Source: Cyanophora paradoxa
Lineage: Eukaryota; Glaucocystophyceae; Cyanophorales; Cyanophoraceae
Direction: 5' to 3'
NCBI GenBank assembly: GCA_004431415.1
Contig: QPMI01000115.1
Coordinates: forward strand, 1 to 64,000
Length of the DNA: 64,000 nt
Position numbers and translations under genes: made by a program. Below the pieces are notes generated by a model, which was not told the DNA's origin, did no database searches, and was given only the letters and a program-made list of their open reading frames with translations. Below, in pieces: positions 32,052-41,612 of the stretch (positions are counted from its first letter, which is position 1; each line of letters begins with the position of its first letter).

Positions 32052-32118
32052 TTACTGTTTTCAGTAAGGTTATAAAAAAAGTATGAATTATCAGTAAGAA
32101 TAGTATGTTTTGTTGTAA

Positions 32119-33105
32119 TTAGTTGGGAGCCTCTACGTCGTCGTCGTCGTCGTCGTCCTGAATCATAATCTTTTTTTTCAGTCCGAAGTAACCACGCTTC
32201 ACCTGACCTCTTTCTCGAACAGTTTCAGACTTCACATTAAAGACTTCGCGGACTCGCTTTCCAATACTCGTGGCATCGGTTTTATCATCAACAGAACGAT
32301 AGCCAGCAATGATAGATTCACTCGAAATGAAATCATTTCGGCTTCCGGTCTTCTCATAAGTGCTGCGGAGCCATTCCCCGATTTTATCGTTATCATTAAA
32401 GTATTCAAGTCCCTGATCGATGATAGACTGTGGCGGATTCATCAGCAGCTGTGCAAGATCCTGTTTCTTCCACATGTCCAAGAAGATCGACATTTGAGCC
32501 ATCTTGTATTCGTCGTCATTCATGATGGACATAAGCGAAGTATCCGCTTTCTTCTCACCAGGTTGAGGGTTGGGCTTGAAGACACAAGAGAAACGATAGT
32601 AAGAGAGTCGCCGGTAAATCGCAGCATCGGGTTTACTCATCCCCAGGTTCTCATTCGTCGATAAGAAGATTTGACCCATAGGAATGTAGGTAACAGGATC
32701 TTTGAACAGGGCGCGAACCTTCATCTCGTTACCACCTGTAATCTCTTTGATCTTGCTAATTTGAAGCTTGTCGCCATCTTCCGCTTCATTTGAAAAGATA
32801 ATGCGACGACCCAGAATATCGGCAAGTTCAGGTGTAGCGTCTGATGCATTCTTTTTCGGTTTCGTCCAATATGACATATTGATTGTTCCGAAATACTGTC
32901 CGAATGTTTGCTTGACCATCTCCTGAACGAGAGATTTACCATTGGCTCCAATTCCAGTCCAGAAATTGAACTTTTGAATATCTGTGCGACCACTCAGAGA
33001 GAAAGCGATCGAACCCATCACGAAATTGCGCTCAATTTCCTCTTCGATGATGTCAGAGTAGATGGAAAGGATCTTGGCGACTTTCACAGAATCCACCTCG
33101 GGCAA
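32119..33105 (-). CDS. SF3 helicase part of the primase-helicase
   Basis: The 328-residue frame carries a D5/phage-P4-type superfamily-3 helicase: Walker A GIGANGKS (51-58), Walker B RRIIFSNEAEDG (about 98-109), sensor IFLSTNEN (about 146) and the conserved RRLSYYRF arginine region. It unwinds DNA ahead of the replication fork. The C terminus ends in an Asp run (QDDDDDDDV). The frame overlaps the upstream primase frame by 22 bases; the pair is one gene broken by a missing C at CCC (33100-33102 on the plus strand). Confidence 0.88.
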   Translation of the reverse strand: MPEVDSVKVAKILSIYSDIIEEEIERNFVMGSIAFSLSGRTDIQKFNFWTGIGANGKSLVQEMVKQTFGQYFGTINMSYWTKPKKNASDATPELADILGRRIIFSNEAEDGDKLQISKIKEITGGNEMKVRALFKDPVTYIPMGQIFLSTNENLGMSKPDAAIYRRLSYYRFSCVFKPNPQPGEKKADTSLMSIMNDDEYKMAQMSIFLDMWKKQDLAQLLMNPPQSIIDQGLEYFNDNDKIGEWLRSTYEKTGSRNDFISSESIIAGYRSVDDKTDATSIGKRVREVFNVKSETVRERGQVKRGYFGLKKKIMIQDDDDDDDVEAPN

Positions 33106-34463
33106 TAATCATAACCAACAGTCTTACTGATCATGTCTTCTGGGAGTCCCCTTCGGAAAGTCATAGAATTCAGATCAAACACGCCATTTGTGAATCCAAT
33201 CACATTGGTAACAGTATCAAGTCTCTCGAAGAATGTCTTATCGTTCATCAGAACTGTGAGATCAGACAGAAGAGAAGTTCGGTAATTAGTCTGTTTGAGT
33301 TTCTTTGCGATACCAAGAAGAACCTGTGATCTCTCCTCCAAAGACGCACGATTCTCTTCATCACGAAGCGCTCTCTGAGCGAATTGCACAGCACGTTGAA
33401 GATAAGCCGGGCAAACCCTGCAACTCAAACACAGATAGATTCGTTTCCCGGTCTCATCCATCTCCCAGATTCCGTAAGCCTCGTTGAACTTGAACCACGT
33501 CTTGTTTGAATACTTGTAGCTGTCTCGCAGAACAAGAAAAGCAACCTGGGCAACATCATAATGTCCGCCATCAGATCCAATCGACCGATCAATTAGCTTT
33601 TCAATCTGAACATCGGTATCAGCTTGAACGCGAACCGTCATAACTCGCTTCTTGCAATTGGTGCTATAACTCGAAACAATATACTTGTCTTTCTCGTTCC
33701 CTTGAAGTATATACCAATTGTTGGAGTCATGGCTTCCCTTGCAGCAGGGACAAATCAGCCCTTTGTTCTCAGCAGTGAAACTGTAACCCTTCTCGGTCTC
33801 ATTAATGATTGTGGGTAAGATGAAACCGAATTCTTCAAGTTTCCGGAGAATGTGTTTCTGCAAATCCTCTTCAATGCTCCTATCAATAGAAGAGTGTCCG
33901 CCTTTCGGAAAAAGGTAGTTTTCAATCATCCACTTTTGGAGTTCAGCACTCGGTTCGATCAACTCACAGCCTTCCGCCCATGGTTCTCTGATCCAAGTTT
34001 TACCGGGGCTTGGGGAAACGTTAATCAAACCAGCCGTTCCAGTGGATGCAACTGTCTTACAGTCAATCTTAGGATAACCTTTGAAAGCACCCGCTTTATC
34101 CCAGAGCTTAACAGTATCGAAGTCAGCAGGACGAGAGAAGTAAACATGATATCCTTTTTTGGTTTTAGCAAGAGGATTGACACCACCGAAATCATCGGGA
34201 TATTCCTCCTCGAATTTGGCGAAATCCTCCTCTTGGTCGAAGTCGATAACCACGATGTTGCGAGCGAGAATGCCCCAAGCAGTATACTTACCGGATTTCA
34301 GGGCTTCATCGAATTTATCCCAAGTCCACGATCCGTCTTTATGGGCGAAGAGGGGTTTTTTGGTATCGGGATCGACGGGGATTACGATATTCTCAGACCG
34401 GACATCGTCTTCACGAAGCCAATCAACAAGGCGTTTCAGGGATTTCTTGGCGGCAGCGTTCAT
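33084..34463 (-). CDS. Prim-pol primase part of the primase-helicase
   Basis: The 459-residue frame begins with an archaeo-eukaryotic primase (prim-pol) domain: NIVVIDFDQEEDF (metal-binding DxD, about residue 70), KKGYHVYFSRP (motif II) and KIDCKTVASTGTAGL (motif III). A zinc motif CPCCKGSHDSN lies near 240, and a D5-N-like linker (LLGIAKKLKQTNYRTSLL) leads to the helicase. It ends TVGYDYCPRWIL after the frameshift. The intact protein would have about 785 residues. Having this besides a protein-primed polymerase means B carries two kinds of priming enzyme. A CAAAAAATGA motif lies 58 nt upstream. Confidence 0.88.
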   Translation of the reverse strand: MNAAAKKSLKRLVDWLREDDVRSENIVIPVDPDTKKPLFAHKDGSWTWDKFDEALKSGKYTAWGILARNIVVIDFDQEEDFAKFEEEYPDDFGGVNPLAKTKKGYHVYFSRPADFDTVKLWDKAGAFKGYPKIDCKTVASTGTAGLINVSPSPGKTWIREPWAEGCELIEPSAELQKWMIENYLFPKGGHSSIDRSIEEDLQKHILRKLEEFGFILPTIINETEKGYSFTAENKGLICPCCKGSHDSNNWYILQGNEKDKYIVSSYSTNCKKRVMTVRVQADTDVQIEKLIDRSIGSDGGHYDVAQVAFLVLRDSYKYSNKTWFKFNEAYGIWEMDETGKRIYLCLSCRVCPAYLQRAVQFAQRALRDEENRASLEERSQVLLGIAKKLKQTNYRTSLLSDLTVLMNDKTFFERLDTVTNVIGFTNGVFDLNSMTFRRGLPEDMISKTVGYDYCPRWIL

Positions 34464-34520
34464 CTCGATAATCGGGGGTGTCTTATCTATGATGGAGAAA
34501 AGAGTTTCTCCGGATTCCTA

Positions 34521-34530
34521 TCATTTTTTG
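34521..34530 (-). promoter_or_regulatory. CAAAAAATGA motif upstream of primase-helicase
   Basis: The minus strand reads CAAAAAATGATAGG, 58 nt before the ATG at 34463. It is repeated in the duplicated copy at 39175-39184. Confidence 0.5.
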
Positions 34531-34669
34531 GCGGCTAACCTTTAAGTGGTTGATATCTCTTCAATTACCAAAAACGGCAATCGGGAGATGGTAACGGATC
34601 TATCGAAGCATATCGATAGACCGCTCGAAAAATGAGTAATTGGGTTCAGCGGTCAAATGGGGATTTCCC

Positions 34670-34906
34670 TTAATACTTTCGTGGACGTCCCCGCGACTTG
34701 TTTTCAATTCCCTCCCGCTCCTTACGACGATAATATGAAGCGAGCGATTGCGCCTTCTTATACTCCCGATAAACCGGGTCTTCGTTGTAGAGCGTTCGCT
34801 TCCTGAGAGCATCTCTCATCTTGTAATTGGCGCGGGTCTCCTCTTCTTCTTCGCCGAATTCGATAACACTAATCATGTCTTCGGTTATATGAATTACAGT
34901 CGCCAT
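34670..34906 (-). CDS. Small acidic/basic protein with AT-hook-like tail (element B)
   Basis: The 78-residue product has an acidic N-terminal part (VIEFGEEEEETRANYK), a basic helical middle (EYKKAQSLASYYRRKEREG) and ends in SRGRPRKY, an AT-hook-like core. The similar small gene of element A (48403-48657) suggests a conserved DNA-binding or regulatory role. A CAAAAAATGA motif lies 77 nt upstream, and a TATATATA box lies just before the start. Confidence 0.65.
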   Translation of the reverse strand: MATVIHITEDMISVIEFGEEEEETRANYKMRDALRKRTLYNEDPVYREYKKAQSLASYYRRKEREGIENKSRGRPRKY

Positions 34907-34982
34907 GTTCCACTTTATATATAGTTGAGAAAATCTTTTACCACTCTGTATTATGCGTTACGTCTTTAAGTAGTTTATGGTG

Positions 34983-34992
34983 TCATTTTTTG
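34983..34992 (-). promoter_or_regulatory. CAAAAAATGA motif upstream of AT-hook-like gene
   Basis: The minus strand reads CAAAAAATGACACC, 77 nt before the ATG at 34906, with ACTTAAAGACG between. It overlaps the stop codon of the possible 35-residue frame. The duplicated copy is at 39636-39645. Confidence 0.5.
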
Positions 34993-35090
34993 GTGACCAA
35001 AGCCAGTTGGTGTCTACGTTCTTCAATTGCAGATTTAACGGCGTAAATCTGTCGTTTCGATAGTATGATGGCGTAGATCTCTTCGAGCAT
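34983..35090 (-). CDS. Possible 35-residue helical peptide
   Basis: The frame MLEEIYAIILSKRQIYAV continues to VTKK and stop. It looks like one amphipathic helix. A second copy is at 39636-39743. It could be real or chance. Confidence 0.3.
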   Translation of the reverse strand: MLEEIYAIILSKRQIYAVKSAIEERRHQLALVTKK

Positions 35091-35111
35091 TCGATACCAT
35101 AACCAAAGATA

Positions 35112-35330
35112 TTATTTATGATCGTTTTGCGCAAACGATCGGCGACGGACAGTCTCTGTTTCTGTAACGGTGACTGTCTCAGTTGTTATCGAATCTTGTG
35201 ATTGCCTTCGCCCTCCATCGCTTCCACCATCTGAGAAATCCATTTCGAATTTCGTATCGCAGCAGTCATTGTGACAATCGGTTACGCAATGCATCTCAAA
35301 CATCTCAATGATCTTTTTCAGAAACTCCAT
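35112..35330 (-). CDS. Unknown small Cys-rich protein, copy 1
   Basis: Start chosen at MEFLKKIIEMFEMHCVTDCH; an upstream ATG exists but overlaps the neighbouring gene. The ~72-residue product has four Cys in HCVTDCHNDCCDTKF and a Ser/Thr-rich tail (DSITTETVTVTETETV). Its function is unknown. It lies in the morphogenesis module between the small DNA-binding gene and the 243-residue gene. Confidence 0.5.
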   Translation of the reverse strand: MEFLKKIIEMFEMHCVTDCHNDCCDTKFEMDFSDGGSDGGRRQSQDSITTETVTVTETETVRRRSFAQNDHK

Positions 35331-35356
35331 TGATTCCCTCTTTAAACAATATATAA

Positions 35357-36088
35357 TTAAAGCCAAACTCTCCGCTTGTATGCTGTGGGAGCTACACCTT
35401 TGTCGACTTCCGCTTTGGTAGCACCAGGTTCAACAGTTCCCTTTTGGGTCTTTGTCTTCAACTCATCTACCGCTTGTTCATCAATTTGAGTCTCCTTCTT
35501 ACCAATAAACTGCTTATCGGGAAGACCGGTAATACCCATTCGGAATACCTCTTTGCGCAGCATTTCCTTGATTTTCGATCGCTCCTTCTTCTCAGTTACA
35601 TACTGTTCAAGAGCGCTTGATTTTGCTTCCAGATCCTTTAATTTAGCGGTCATCTCATCCCATTGCGCTTTCGGGATTCGGTGGATGTTTTGAGTTGGCG
35701 CAACCTTGTAAGTAACTTCACCAGCCATCGATTGAATTACCTTGTCGGATTCTTTGGAAACACCTTCACCCTTGCGAGCGAGGGAAAGATCTTTGAGACC
35801 GAGTTCACGATCATCGGCAGCACCGATAATCCGACGGGCGCCTTCACCGACCGCCTTCATCTTCGAGACTTCCGGCGAGATGTTCAATTGCTCACTTTGG
35901 GATGTTTGCGGCGCTTTATCACCGGGCGCTTCTTCATAAGCGGCATTTAAGGGGTCTTCTTCCTGTTGCGATGGTTTCACTTCGCTCATTCCGTTGAATT
36001 TCATCGGTGTAGTGTTGAGAGATCCATGACTTTCACCGCCGGAATATGACATAGCACCAGCGGGAACACCTCTACGTTTCGGCGGCAT
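35357..36088 (-). CDS. Unknown virion-module protein, copy 1
   Basis: The 243-residue product starts MPPKRRGVPAGAMSYSGG and ends AVDKGVAPTAYKRRVWL-like. The N-terminal 80 residues are low-complexity; the middle (AQWDEMTAKLKDLEAKSSAL) is a likely coiled coil at about 145-175. It lies between the ATPase gene (28 bases away) and small genes, all on one strand, so it is probably a virion or scaffold protein. No family is recognised. Confidence 0.65.
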   Translation of the reverse strand: MPPKRRGVPAGAMSYSGGESHGSLNTTPMKFNGMSEVKPSQQEEDPLNAAYEEAPGDKAPQTSQSEQLNISPEVSKMKAVGEGARRIIGAADDRELGLKDLSLARKGEGVSKESDKVIQSMAGEVTYKVAPTQNIHRIPKAQWDEMTAKLKDLEAKSSALEQYVTEKKERSKIKEMLRKEVFRMGITGLPDKQFIGKKETQIDEQAVDELKTKTQKGTVEPGATKAEVDKGVAPTAYKRRVWL

Positions 36089-36116
36089 TGTATATTTATA
36101 ACATACAGAGATAATT

Positions 36117-36899
36117 TTACAATCCCCTCTTATATCGCATCAACTTATTCGTGTGAACAGCGCTTTTAATCTCTTTCGGCGCTTCCTCCTTCTCAGGCGG
36201 TTTTAATTCATCTTCTTTCTTTTTTGGTTTGCGATGGAACCGCGGGAAATCAAAATCACCAACTAATTCCGCTTTATCAACATAATACCCTACGTTATAT
36301 TTGAATGACGTATAAACGATAAATTGGTATGAGTGGACATACTCTTCAAACATCTTATAGAAATCTTCTTTACGGGGAAACGTAGAATACTCTTCGGCGA
36401 AAGCTTCTAATTCTTTCTGATTACTTGCACAAACCATAATTACGATATCACAATTACAGCGAATCACACTTGCAACCTTGCGCAGTTTTTGCGAAATGCA
36501 GACGAGGGAACAGTTCACATGTCTTGATCTTACGAAAAGCATTCCCACTGTTTTGTCTCGTGTTAAATCCAATTGGTCATTTTCAACCATATCTTCTAAA
36601 ATAATCAGCATATGGTTTAGTTCTTCTCCTCTTTCCTTCTTTTCTTCACGATCTTTAAGAACCTTAGAAATGTATTTTGCATCCCAGGCACCCAATTGAA
36701 CAGTAGCCGCTTTATCCCAGTAATGCGTGAAACTTGTAGCGGAGATAATAAGCGTTGTATCAATCTTTTTCGCATCATGAAGCTGTTTCAAATAGTATTT
36801 TACCGCCTCAGTTTTCCCGCACGCCGACTTCCCAAGTATCAATAATCGGAACGGTGGCTCAATCATTTCAGCGGCATTAAACTCTTCTAAATCCACCAT
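36117..36899 (-). CDS. Genome-packaging ATPase, copy 1 (element B)
   Basis: The 260-residue FtsK/HerA-type (A32-like) ATPase packs DNA into the capsid. Walker A is ILGKSACGKT (21-30) and Walker B MLIILEDM (97-104); VSKSQKLRK-type sensor region ISQKLRKVASVIRCNCD follows. A basic/acidic C-terminal tail (KPKKKEDELKPPEKEE) is present. It is identical to copy 2 at 40770-41552 as far as I compared. The homologue in element A has the same length but is frameshifted. Confidence 0.92.
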   Translation of the reverse strand: MVDLEEFNAAEMIEPPFRLLILGKSACGKTEAVKYYLKQLHDAKKIDTTLIISATSFTHYWDKAATVQLGAWDAKYISKVLKDREEKKERGEELNHMLIILEDMVENDQLDLTRDKTVGMLFVRSRHVNCSLVCISQKLRKVASVIRCNCDIVIMVCASNQKELEAFAEEYSTFPRKEDFYKMFEEYVHSYQFIVYTSFKYNVGYYVDKAELVGDFDFPRFHRKPKKKEDELKPPEKEEAPKEIKSAVHTNKLMRYKRGL

Positions 36900-36959
36900 G
36901 GCGTTGTAGATCTTCTTAATAAAGATAGATAAAAATAACGAAATCTTACTGATAATGGT

Positions 36960-38026
36960 TTAGAGATTAATGCGGCGAATTCCGTCCTTATCGACAATAA
37001 TGAACGAATGCATGAGAGCGCGAACGTTAACAGTAATTGTGCGATCAGCAGGAAGATACAGAGTGAGGAACGATGAAGACAAGTTCGTAAGGTCAACATA
37101 TCCAGATTGGGCAATGTTGCGAATCGCCTTCTCACCATCAACACAGAATGGAAGACCAGTAAGGACATAACGGTTTGCTTCCTTGTCCATGTTTGAGCAT
37201 TTGAAGGCATCGGCGATGAGTTCCGCACCTTTAAGTAGCGGGATCGGCTCCGTCGAATAAAGACGCTGTCCGTTGATCTCACATGTCATCGTGATATCCT
37301 TCGCATTCGCAAGCGTTTTAAGGACGCTGTGAGAACCATTCGAGGTATCGACACCATCAGCATCACGAACAGAGACAAGAAGAGCATAAACCAGACCAGA
37401 GATTTGGCTAAGATTGATTCGGTTGGGTTGAGTGTTACCTTTCGCAGCAACACCAATAGCATCGACGAAACCGATATCGAGAGCAGGAATAGCCATCCCC
37501 GTGGTCTTAACCTTCTCAATAACAGTTGCAAACAGTTCATCTGAAACGTTGATAGCATGCATGTAGAGACGAGGAGACTTAATGGAGATGTAATGGGTCA
37601 TTGGTGGAACAGTTCCAGCAACTTCGAACCCAGTAATACCGCCAGTGGTGATGTTTTGACCGACATTAGCAAGAGTTACATCAGCAGCGCTTCCGAGACC
37701 GTCATTTGCGGTTTGATCCGCAGCGGTTGTCACAACCGGAAGAGCGCGACCACCATAAGAAGTTTCAAGGTAACCCTTGTTAGCTTCCTTAAACCACACA
37801 GTGATAACGGCTTCACCCGAGAGAGCGCCAAGTGGTAGGTAGTGGTTCAACCACGGCACCGGAATCTCAACGAAGAAAGCGCCACCTTTACGGTTGGTTC
37901 CGTGAGCGGGAATACCATGGAGCATTCCCATAGAGCGCTTCTTTTTTGCCAGTTGATCTTCTGAATAGTAGACCAGTGGGAAAATCGCCAGGAAATCAGA
38001 CGGCACGTGGTAGGTATACGAGCCAT
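36960..38026 (-). pseudogene. Major capsid protein gene, copy 1, N-terminally truncated
   Basis: This is the same sequence as 41613-42679, but the first ~110 codons are missing. At 38026/38027 the MCP sequence (SYGSYTYHVPSDFL side) is fused to primase-gene sequence by the tandem-duplication junction. A frame can be read through the junction from a chance ATG (38048) with a few foreign residues. A capsid protein lacking the first jelly-roll strands is unlikely to function. Confidence 0.85.
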
Positions 38027-39117
38027 CTCTGAGCGAATTGCACAGCACGTTGAAGATAAGCCGGGCAAACCCTGCAACTCAAACACAGATAGATTCGTTT
38101 CCCGGTCTCATCCATCTCCCAGATTCCGTAAGCCTCGTTGAACTTGAACCACGTCTTGTTTGAATACTTGTAGCTGTCTCGCAGAACAAGAAAAGCAACC
38201 TGGGCAACATCATAATGTCCGCCATCAGATCCAATCGACCGATCAATTAGCTTTTCAATCTGAACATCGGTATCAGCTTGAACGCGAACCGTCATAACTC
38301 GCTTCTTGCAATTGGTGCTATAACTCGAAACAATATACTTGTCTTTCTCGTTCCCTTGAAGTATATACCAATTGTTGGAGTCATGGCTTCCCTTGCAGCA
38401 GGGACAAATCAGCCCTTTGTTCTCAGCAGTGAAACTGTAACCCTTCTCGGTCTCATTAATGATTGTGGGTAAGATGAAACCGAATTCTTCAAGTTTCCGG
38501 AGAATGTGTTTCTGCAAATCCTCTTCAATGCTCCTATCAATAGAAGAGTGTCCGCCTTTCGGAAAAAGGTAGTTTTCAATCATCCACTTTTGGAGTTCAG
38601 CACTCGGTTCGATCAACTCACAGCCTTCCGCCCATGGTTCTCTGATCCAAGTTTTACCGGGGCTTGGGGAAACGTTAATCAAACCAGCCGTTCCAGTGGA
38701 TGCAACTGTCTTACAGTCAATCTTAGGATAACCTTTGAAAGCACCCGCTTTATCCCAGAGCTTAACAGTATCGAAGTCAGCAGGACGAGAGAAGTAAACA
38801 TGATATCCTTTTTTGGTTTTAGCAAGAGGATTGACACCACCGAAATCATCGGGATATTCCTCCTCGAATTTGGCGAAATCCTCCTCTTGGTCGAAGTCGA
38901 TAACCACGATGTTGCGAGCGAGAATGCCCCAAGCAGTATACTTACCGGATTTCAGGGCTTCATCGAATTTATCCCAAGTCCACGATCCGTCTTTATGGGC
39001 GAAGAGGGGTTTTTTGGTATCGGGATCGACGGGGATTACGATATTCTCAGACCGGACATCGTCTTCACGAAGCCAATCAACAAGGCGTTTCAGGGATTTC
39101 TTGGCGGCAGCGTTCAT
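38027..39117 (-). pseudogene. Prim-pol gene, truncated duplicate
   Basis: It carries the first ~364 codons of the primase (same MNAAAKKSLKRLVDWL start as 34463), then runs into MCP-derived sequence out of frame and stops after WLVYLPRAV. The primase core is complete but the linker and helicase are missing. Confidence 0.88.
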
Positions 39118-39174
39118 CTCGATAATCGGGGGTGTCTTATCTATGATGGAGAAAAGAGTTTCTCCGGATTCCTA

Positions 39175-39184
39175 TCATTTTTTG
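39175..39184 (-). promoter_or_regulatory. CAAAAAATGA motif, duplicate copy
   Basis: Duplicate of 34521-34530, upstream of the truncated primase copy. Confidence 0.45.
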
Positions 39185-39322
39185 GCGGCTAACCTTTAAG
39201 TGGTTGATATCTCTTCAATTACCAAAAACGGCAATCGGGAGATGGTAACGGATCTATCGAAGCATATCGATAGACCGCTCGAAAAATGAGTAATTGGGTT
39301 CAGCGGTCAAATGGGGATTTCC

Positions 39323-39559
39323 CTTAATACTTTCGTGGACGTCCCCGCGACTTGTTTTCAATTCCCTCCCGCTCCTTACGACGATAATATGAAGCGAGCG
39401 ATTGCGCCTTCTTATACTCCGATAAACCGGGTCTTCGTTGTAGAGCGTTCGCTTCCTGAGAGCATCTCTCATCTTGTAATTGGCGCGGGTCTCCTCTTCT
39501 TCTTCGCCGAATTCGATAACACTAATCATGTCTTCGGTTATATGAATTACAGTCGCCAT
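39323..39559 (-). pseudogene. AT-hook-like small gene, duplicate with frameshift
   Basis: Duplicate of 34670-34906. One C of CCC (34748-34750 in copy 1) is missing near 39419-39420, so the frame leaves the basic C-terminal half after NEDPVYRS and runs into a different, longer ending. The AT-hook tail is lost. Confidence 0.8.
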
Positions 39560-39635
39560 GTTCCACTTTATATATAGTTGAGAAAATCTTTTACCACTCT
39601 GTATTATGCGTTACGTCTTTAAGTAGTTTATGGTG

Positions 39636-39743
39636 TCATTTTTTGGTGACCAAAGCCAGTTGGTGTCTACGTTCTTCAATTGCAGATTTAACGGCGTAAA
39701 TCTGTCGTTTCGATAGTATGATGGCGTAGATCTCTTCGAGCAT
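39636..39743 (-). CDS. Possible 35-residue helical peptide, duplicate
   Basis: Duplicate of 34983-35090, unchanged. The CAAAAAATGA motif at 39636-39645 overlaps its stop codon. Confidence 0.3.
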   Translation of the reverse strand: MLEEIYAIILSKRQIYAVKSAIEERRHQLALVTKK

Positions 39744-39764
39744 TCGATACCATAACCAAAGATA

Positions 39765-39983
39765 TTATTTATGATCGTTTTGCGCAAACGATCGGCGACG
39801 GACAGTCTCTGTTTCTGTAACGGTGACTGTCTCAGTTGTTATCGAATCTTGTGATTGCCTTCGCCCTCCATCGCTTCCACCATCTGAGAAATCCATTTCG
39901 AATTTCGTATCGCAGCAGTCATTGTGACAATCGGTTACGCAATGCATCTCAAACATCTCAATGATCTTTTTCAGAAACTCCAT
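39765..39983 (-). CDS. Unknown small Cys-rich protein, copy 2
   Basis: Unchanged duplicate of 35112-35330; see that entry for motifs. Confidence 0.5.
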   Translation of the reverse strand: MEFLKKIIEMFEMHCVTDCHNDCCDTKFEMDFSDGGSDGGRRQSQDSITTETVTVTETETVRRRSFAQNDHK

Positions 39984-40009
39984 TGATTCCCTCTTTAAAC
40001 AATATATAA

Positions 40010-40741
40010 TTAAAGCCAAACTCTCCGCTTGTATGCTGTGGGAGCTACACCTTTGTCGACTTCCGCTTTGGTAGCACCAGGTTCAACAGTTCCCTTTTGG
40101 GTCTTTGTCTTCAACTCATCTACCGCTTGTTCATCAATTTGAGTCTCCTTCTTACCAATAAACTGCTTATCGGGAAGACCGGTAATACCCATTCGGAATA
40201 CCTCTTTGCGCAGCATTTCCTTGATTTTCGATCGCTCCTTCTTCTCAGTTACATACTGTTCAAGAGCGCTTGATTTTGCTTCCAGATCCTTTAATTTAGC
40301 GGTCATCTCATCCCATTGCGCTTTCGGGATTCGGTGGATGTTTTGAGTTGGCGCAACCTTGTAAGTAACTTCACCAGCCATCGATTGAATTACCTTGTCG
40401 GATTCTTTGGAAACACCTTCACCCTTGCGAGCGAGGGAAAGATCTTTGAGACCGAGTTCACGATCATCGGCAGCACCGATAATCCGACGGGCGCCTTCAC
40501 CGACCGCCTTCATCTTCGAGACTTCCGGCGAGATGTTCAATTGCTCACTTTGGGATGTTTGCGGCGCTTTATCACCGGGCGCTTCTTCATAAGCGGCATT
40601 TAAGGGGTCTTCTTCCTGTTGCGATGGTTTCACTTCGCTCATTCCGTTGAATTTCATCGGTGTAGTGTTGAGAGATCCATGACTTTCACCGCCGGAATAT
40701 GACATAGCACCAGCGGGAACACCTCTACGTTTCGGCGGCAT
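40010..40741 (-). CDS. Unknown virion-module protein, copy 2
   Basis: Duplicate of 35357-36088 with the same 243-residue product. It lies 28 bases downstream of ATPase copy 2. Confidence 0.65.
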   Translation of the reverse strand: MPPKRRGVPAGAMSYSGGESHGSLNTTPMKFNGMSEVKPSQQEEDPLNAAYEEAPGDKAPQTSQSEQLNISPEVSKMKAVGEGARRIIGAADDRELGLKDLSLARKGEGVSKESDKVIQSMAGEVTYKVAPTQNIHRIPKAQWDEMTAKLKDLEAKSSALEQYVTEKKERSKIKEMLRKEVFRMGITGLPDKQFIGKKETQIDEQAVDELKTKTQKGTVEPGATKAEVDKGVAPTAYKRRVWL

Positions 40742-40769
40742 TGTATATTTATAACATACAGAGATAATT

Positions 40770-41552
40770 TTACAATCCCCTCTTATATCGCATCAACTTA
40801 TTCGTGTGAACAGCGCTTTTAATCTCTTTCGGCGCTTCCTCCTTCTCAGGCGGTTTTAATTCATCTTCTTTCTTTTTTGGTTTGCGATGGAACCGCGGGA
40901 AATCAAAATCACCAACTAATTCCGCTTTATCAACATAATACCCTACGTTATATTTGAATGACGTATAAACGATAAATTGGTATGAGTGGACATACTCTTC
41001 AAACATCTTATAGAAATCTTCTTTACGGGGAAACGTAGAATACTCTTCGGCGAAAGCTTCTAATTCTTTCTGATTACTTGCACAAACCATAATTACGATA
41101 TCACAATTACAGCGAATCACACTTGCAACCTTGCGCAGTTTTTGCGAAATGCAGACGAGGGAACAGTTCACATGTCTTGATCTTACGAAAAGCATTCCCA
41201 CTGTTTTGTCTCGTGTTAAATCCAATTGGTCATTTTCAACCATATCTTCTAAAATAATCAGCATATGGTTTAGTTCTTCTCCTCTTTCCTTCTTTTCTTC
41301 ACGATCTTTAAGAACCTTAGAAATGTATTTTGCATCCCAGGCACCCAATTGAACAGTAGCCGCTTTATCCCAGTAATGCGTGAAACTTGTAGCGGAGATA
41401 ATAAGCGTTGTATCAATCTTTTTCGCATCATGAAGCTGTTTCAAATAGTATTTTACCGCCTCAGTTTTCCCGCACGCCGACTTCCCAAGTATCAATAATC
41501 GGAACGGTGGCTCAATCATTTCAGCGGCATTAAACTCTTCTAAATCCACCAT
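40770..41552 (-). CDS. Genome-packaging ATPase, copy 2 (element B)
   Basis: Duplicate of 36117-36899 with intact Walker A and B motifs. This copy lies directly downstream of the complete MCP gene and is probably the original arrangement: MCP, ATPase, 243-residue protein, small genes, primase. Confidence 0.92.
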   Translation of the reverse strand: MVDLEEFNAAEMIEPPFRLLILGKSACGKTEAVKYYLKQLHDAKKIDTTLIISATSFTHYWDKAATVQLGAWDAKYISKVLKDREEKKERGEELNHMLIILEDMVENDQLDLTRDKTVGMLFVRSRHVNCSLVCISQKLRKVASVIRCNCDIVIMVCASNQKELEAFAEEYSTFPRKEDFYKMFEEYVHSYQFIVYTSFKYNVGYYVDKAELVGDFDFPRFHRKPKKKEDELKPPEKEEAPKEIKSAVHTNKLMRYKRGL

Positions 41553-41612
41553 GGCGTTGTAGATCTTCTTAATAAAGATAGATAAAAATAACGAAATCTT
41601 ACTGATAATGGT

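Larger units (their letters stand above)
33373..38026. repeat. 4.65 kb tandem duplication in element B, copy 1
   Basis: The unit runs from inside the primase gene to inside the MCP gene and is repeated at 38027-42679. The offset is 4654 bases, falling to 4653 after one C is lost near 39420. Near identity implies a recent event, or an assembly duplication. The junction shows at most 1-2 bases of microhomology. Confidence 0.93.

Noticed and set aside
31942-32118. Internal palindrome as a buried TIR, making B a fusion of two elements
   Set aside because: Similarity is confined to the ~91-bp palindrome. The terminal ACACATAAATAAAAAC sequence, the AT-rich block and a target duplication are missing at this site.
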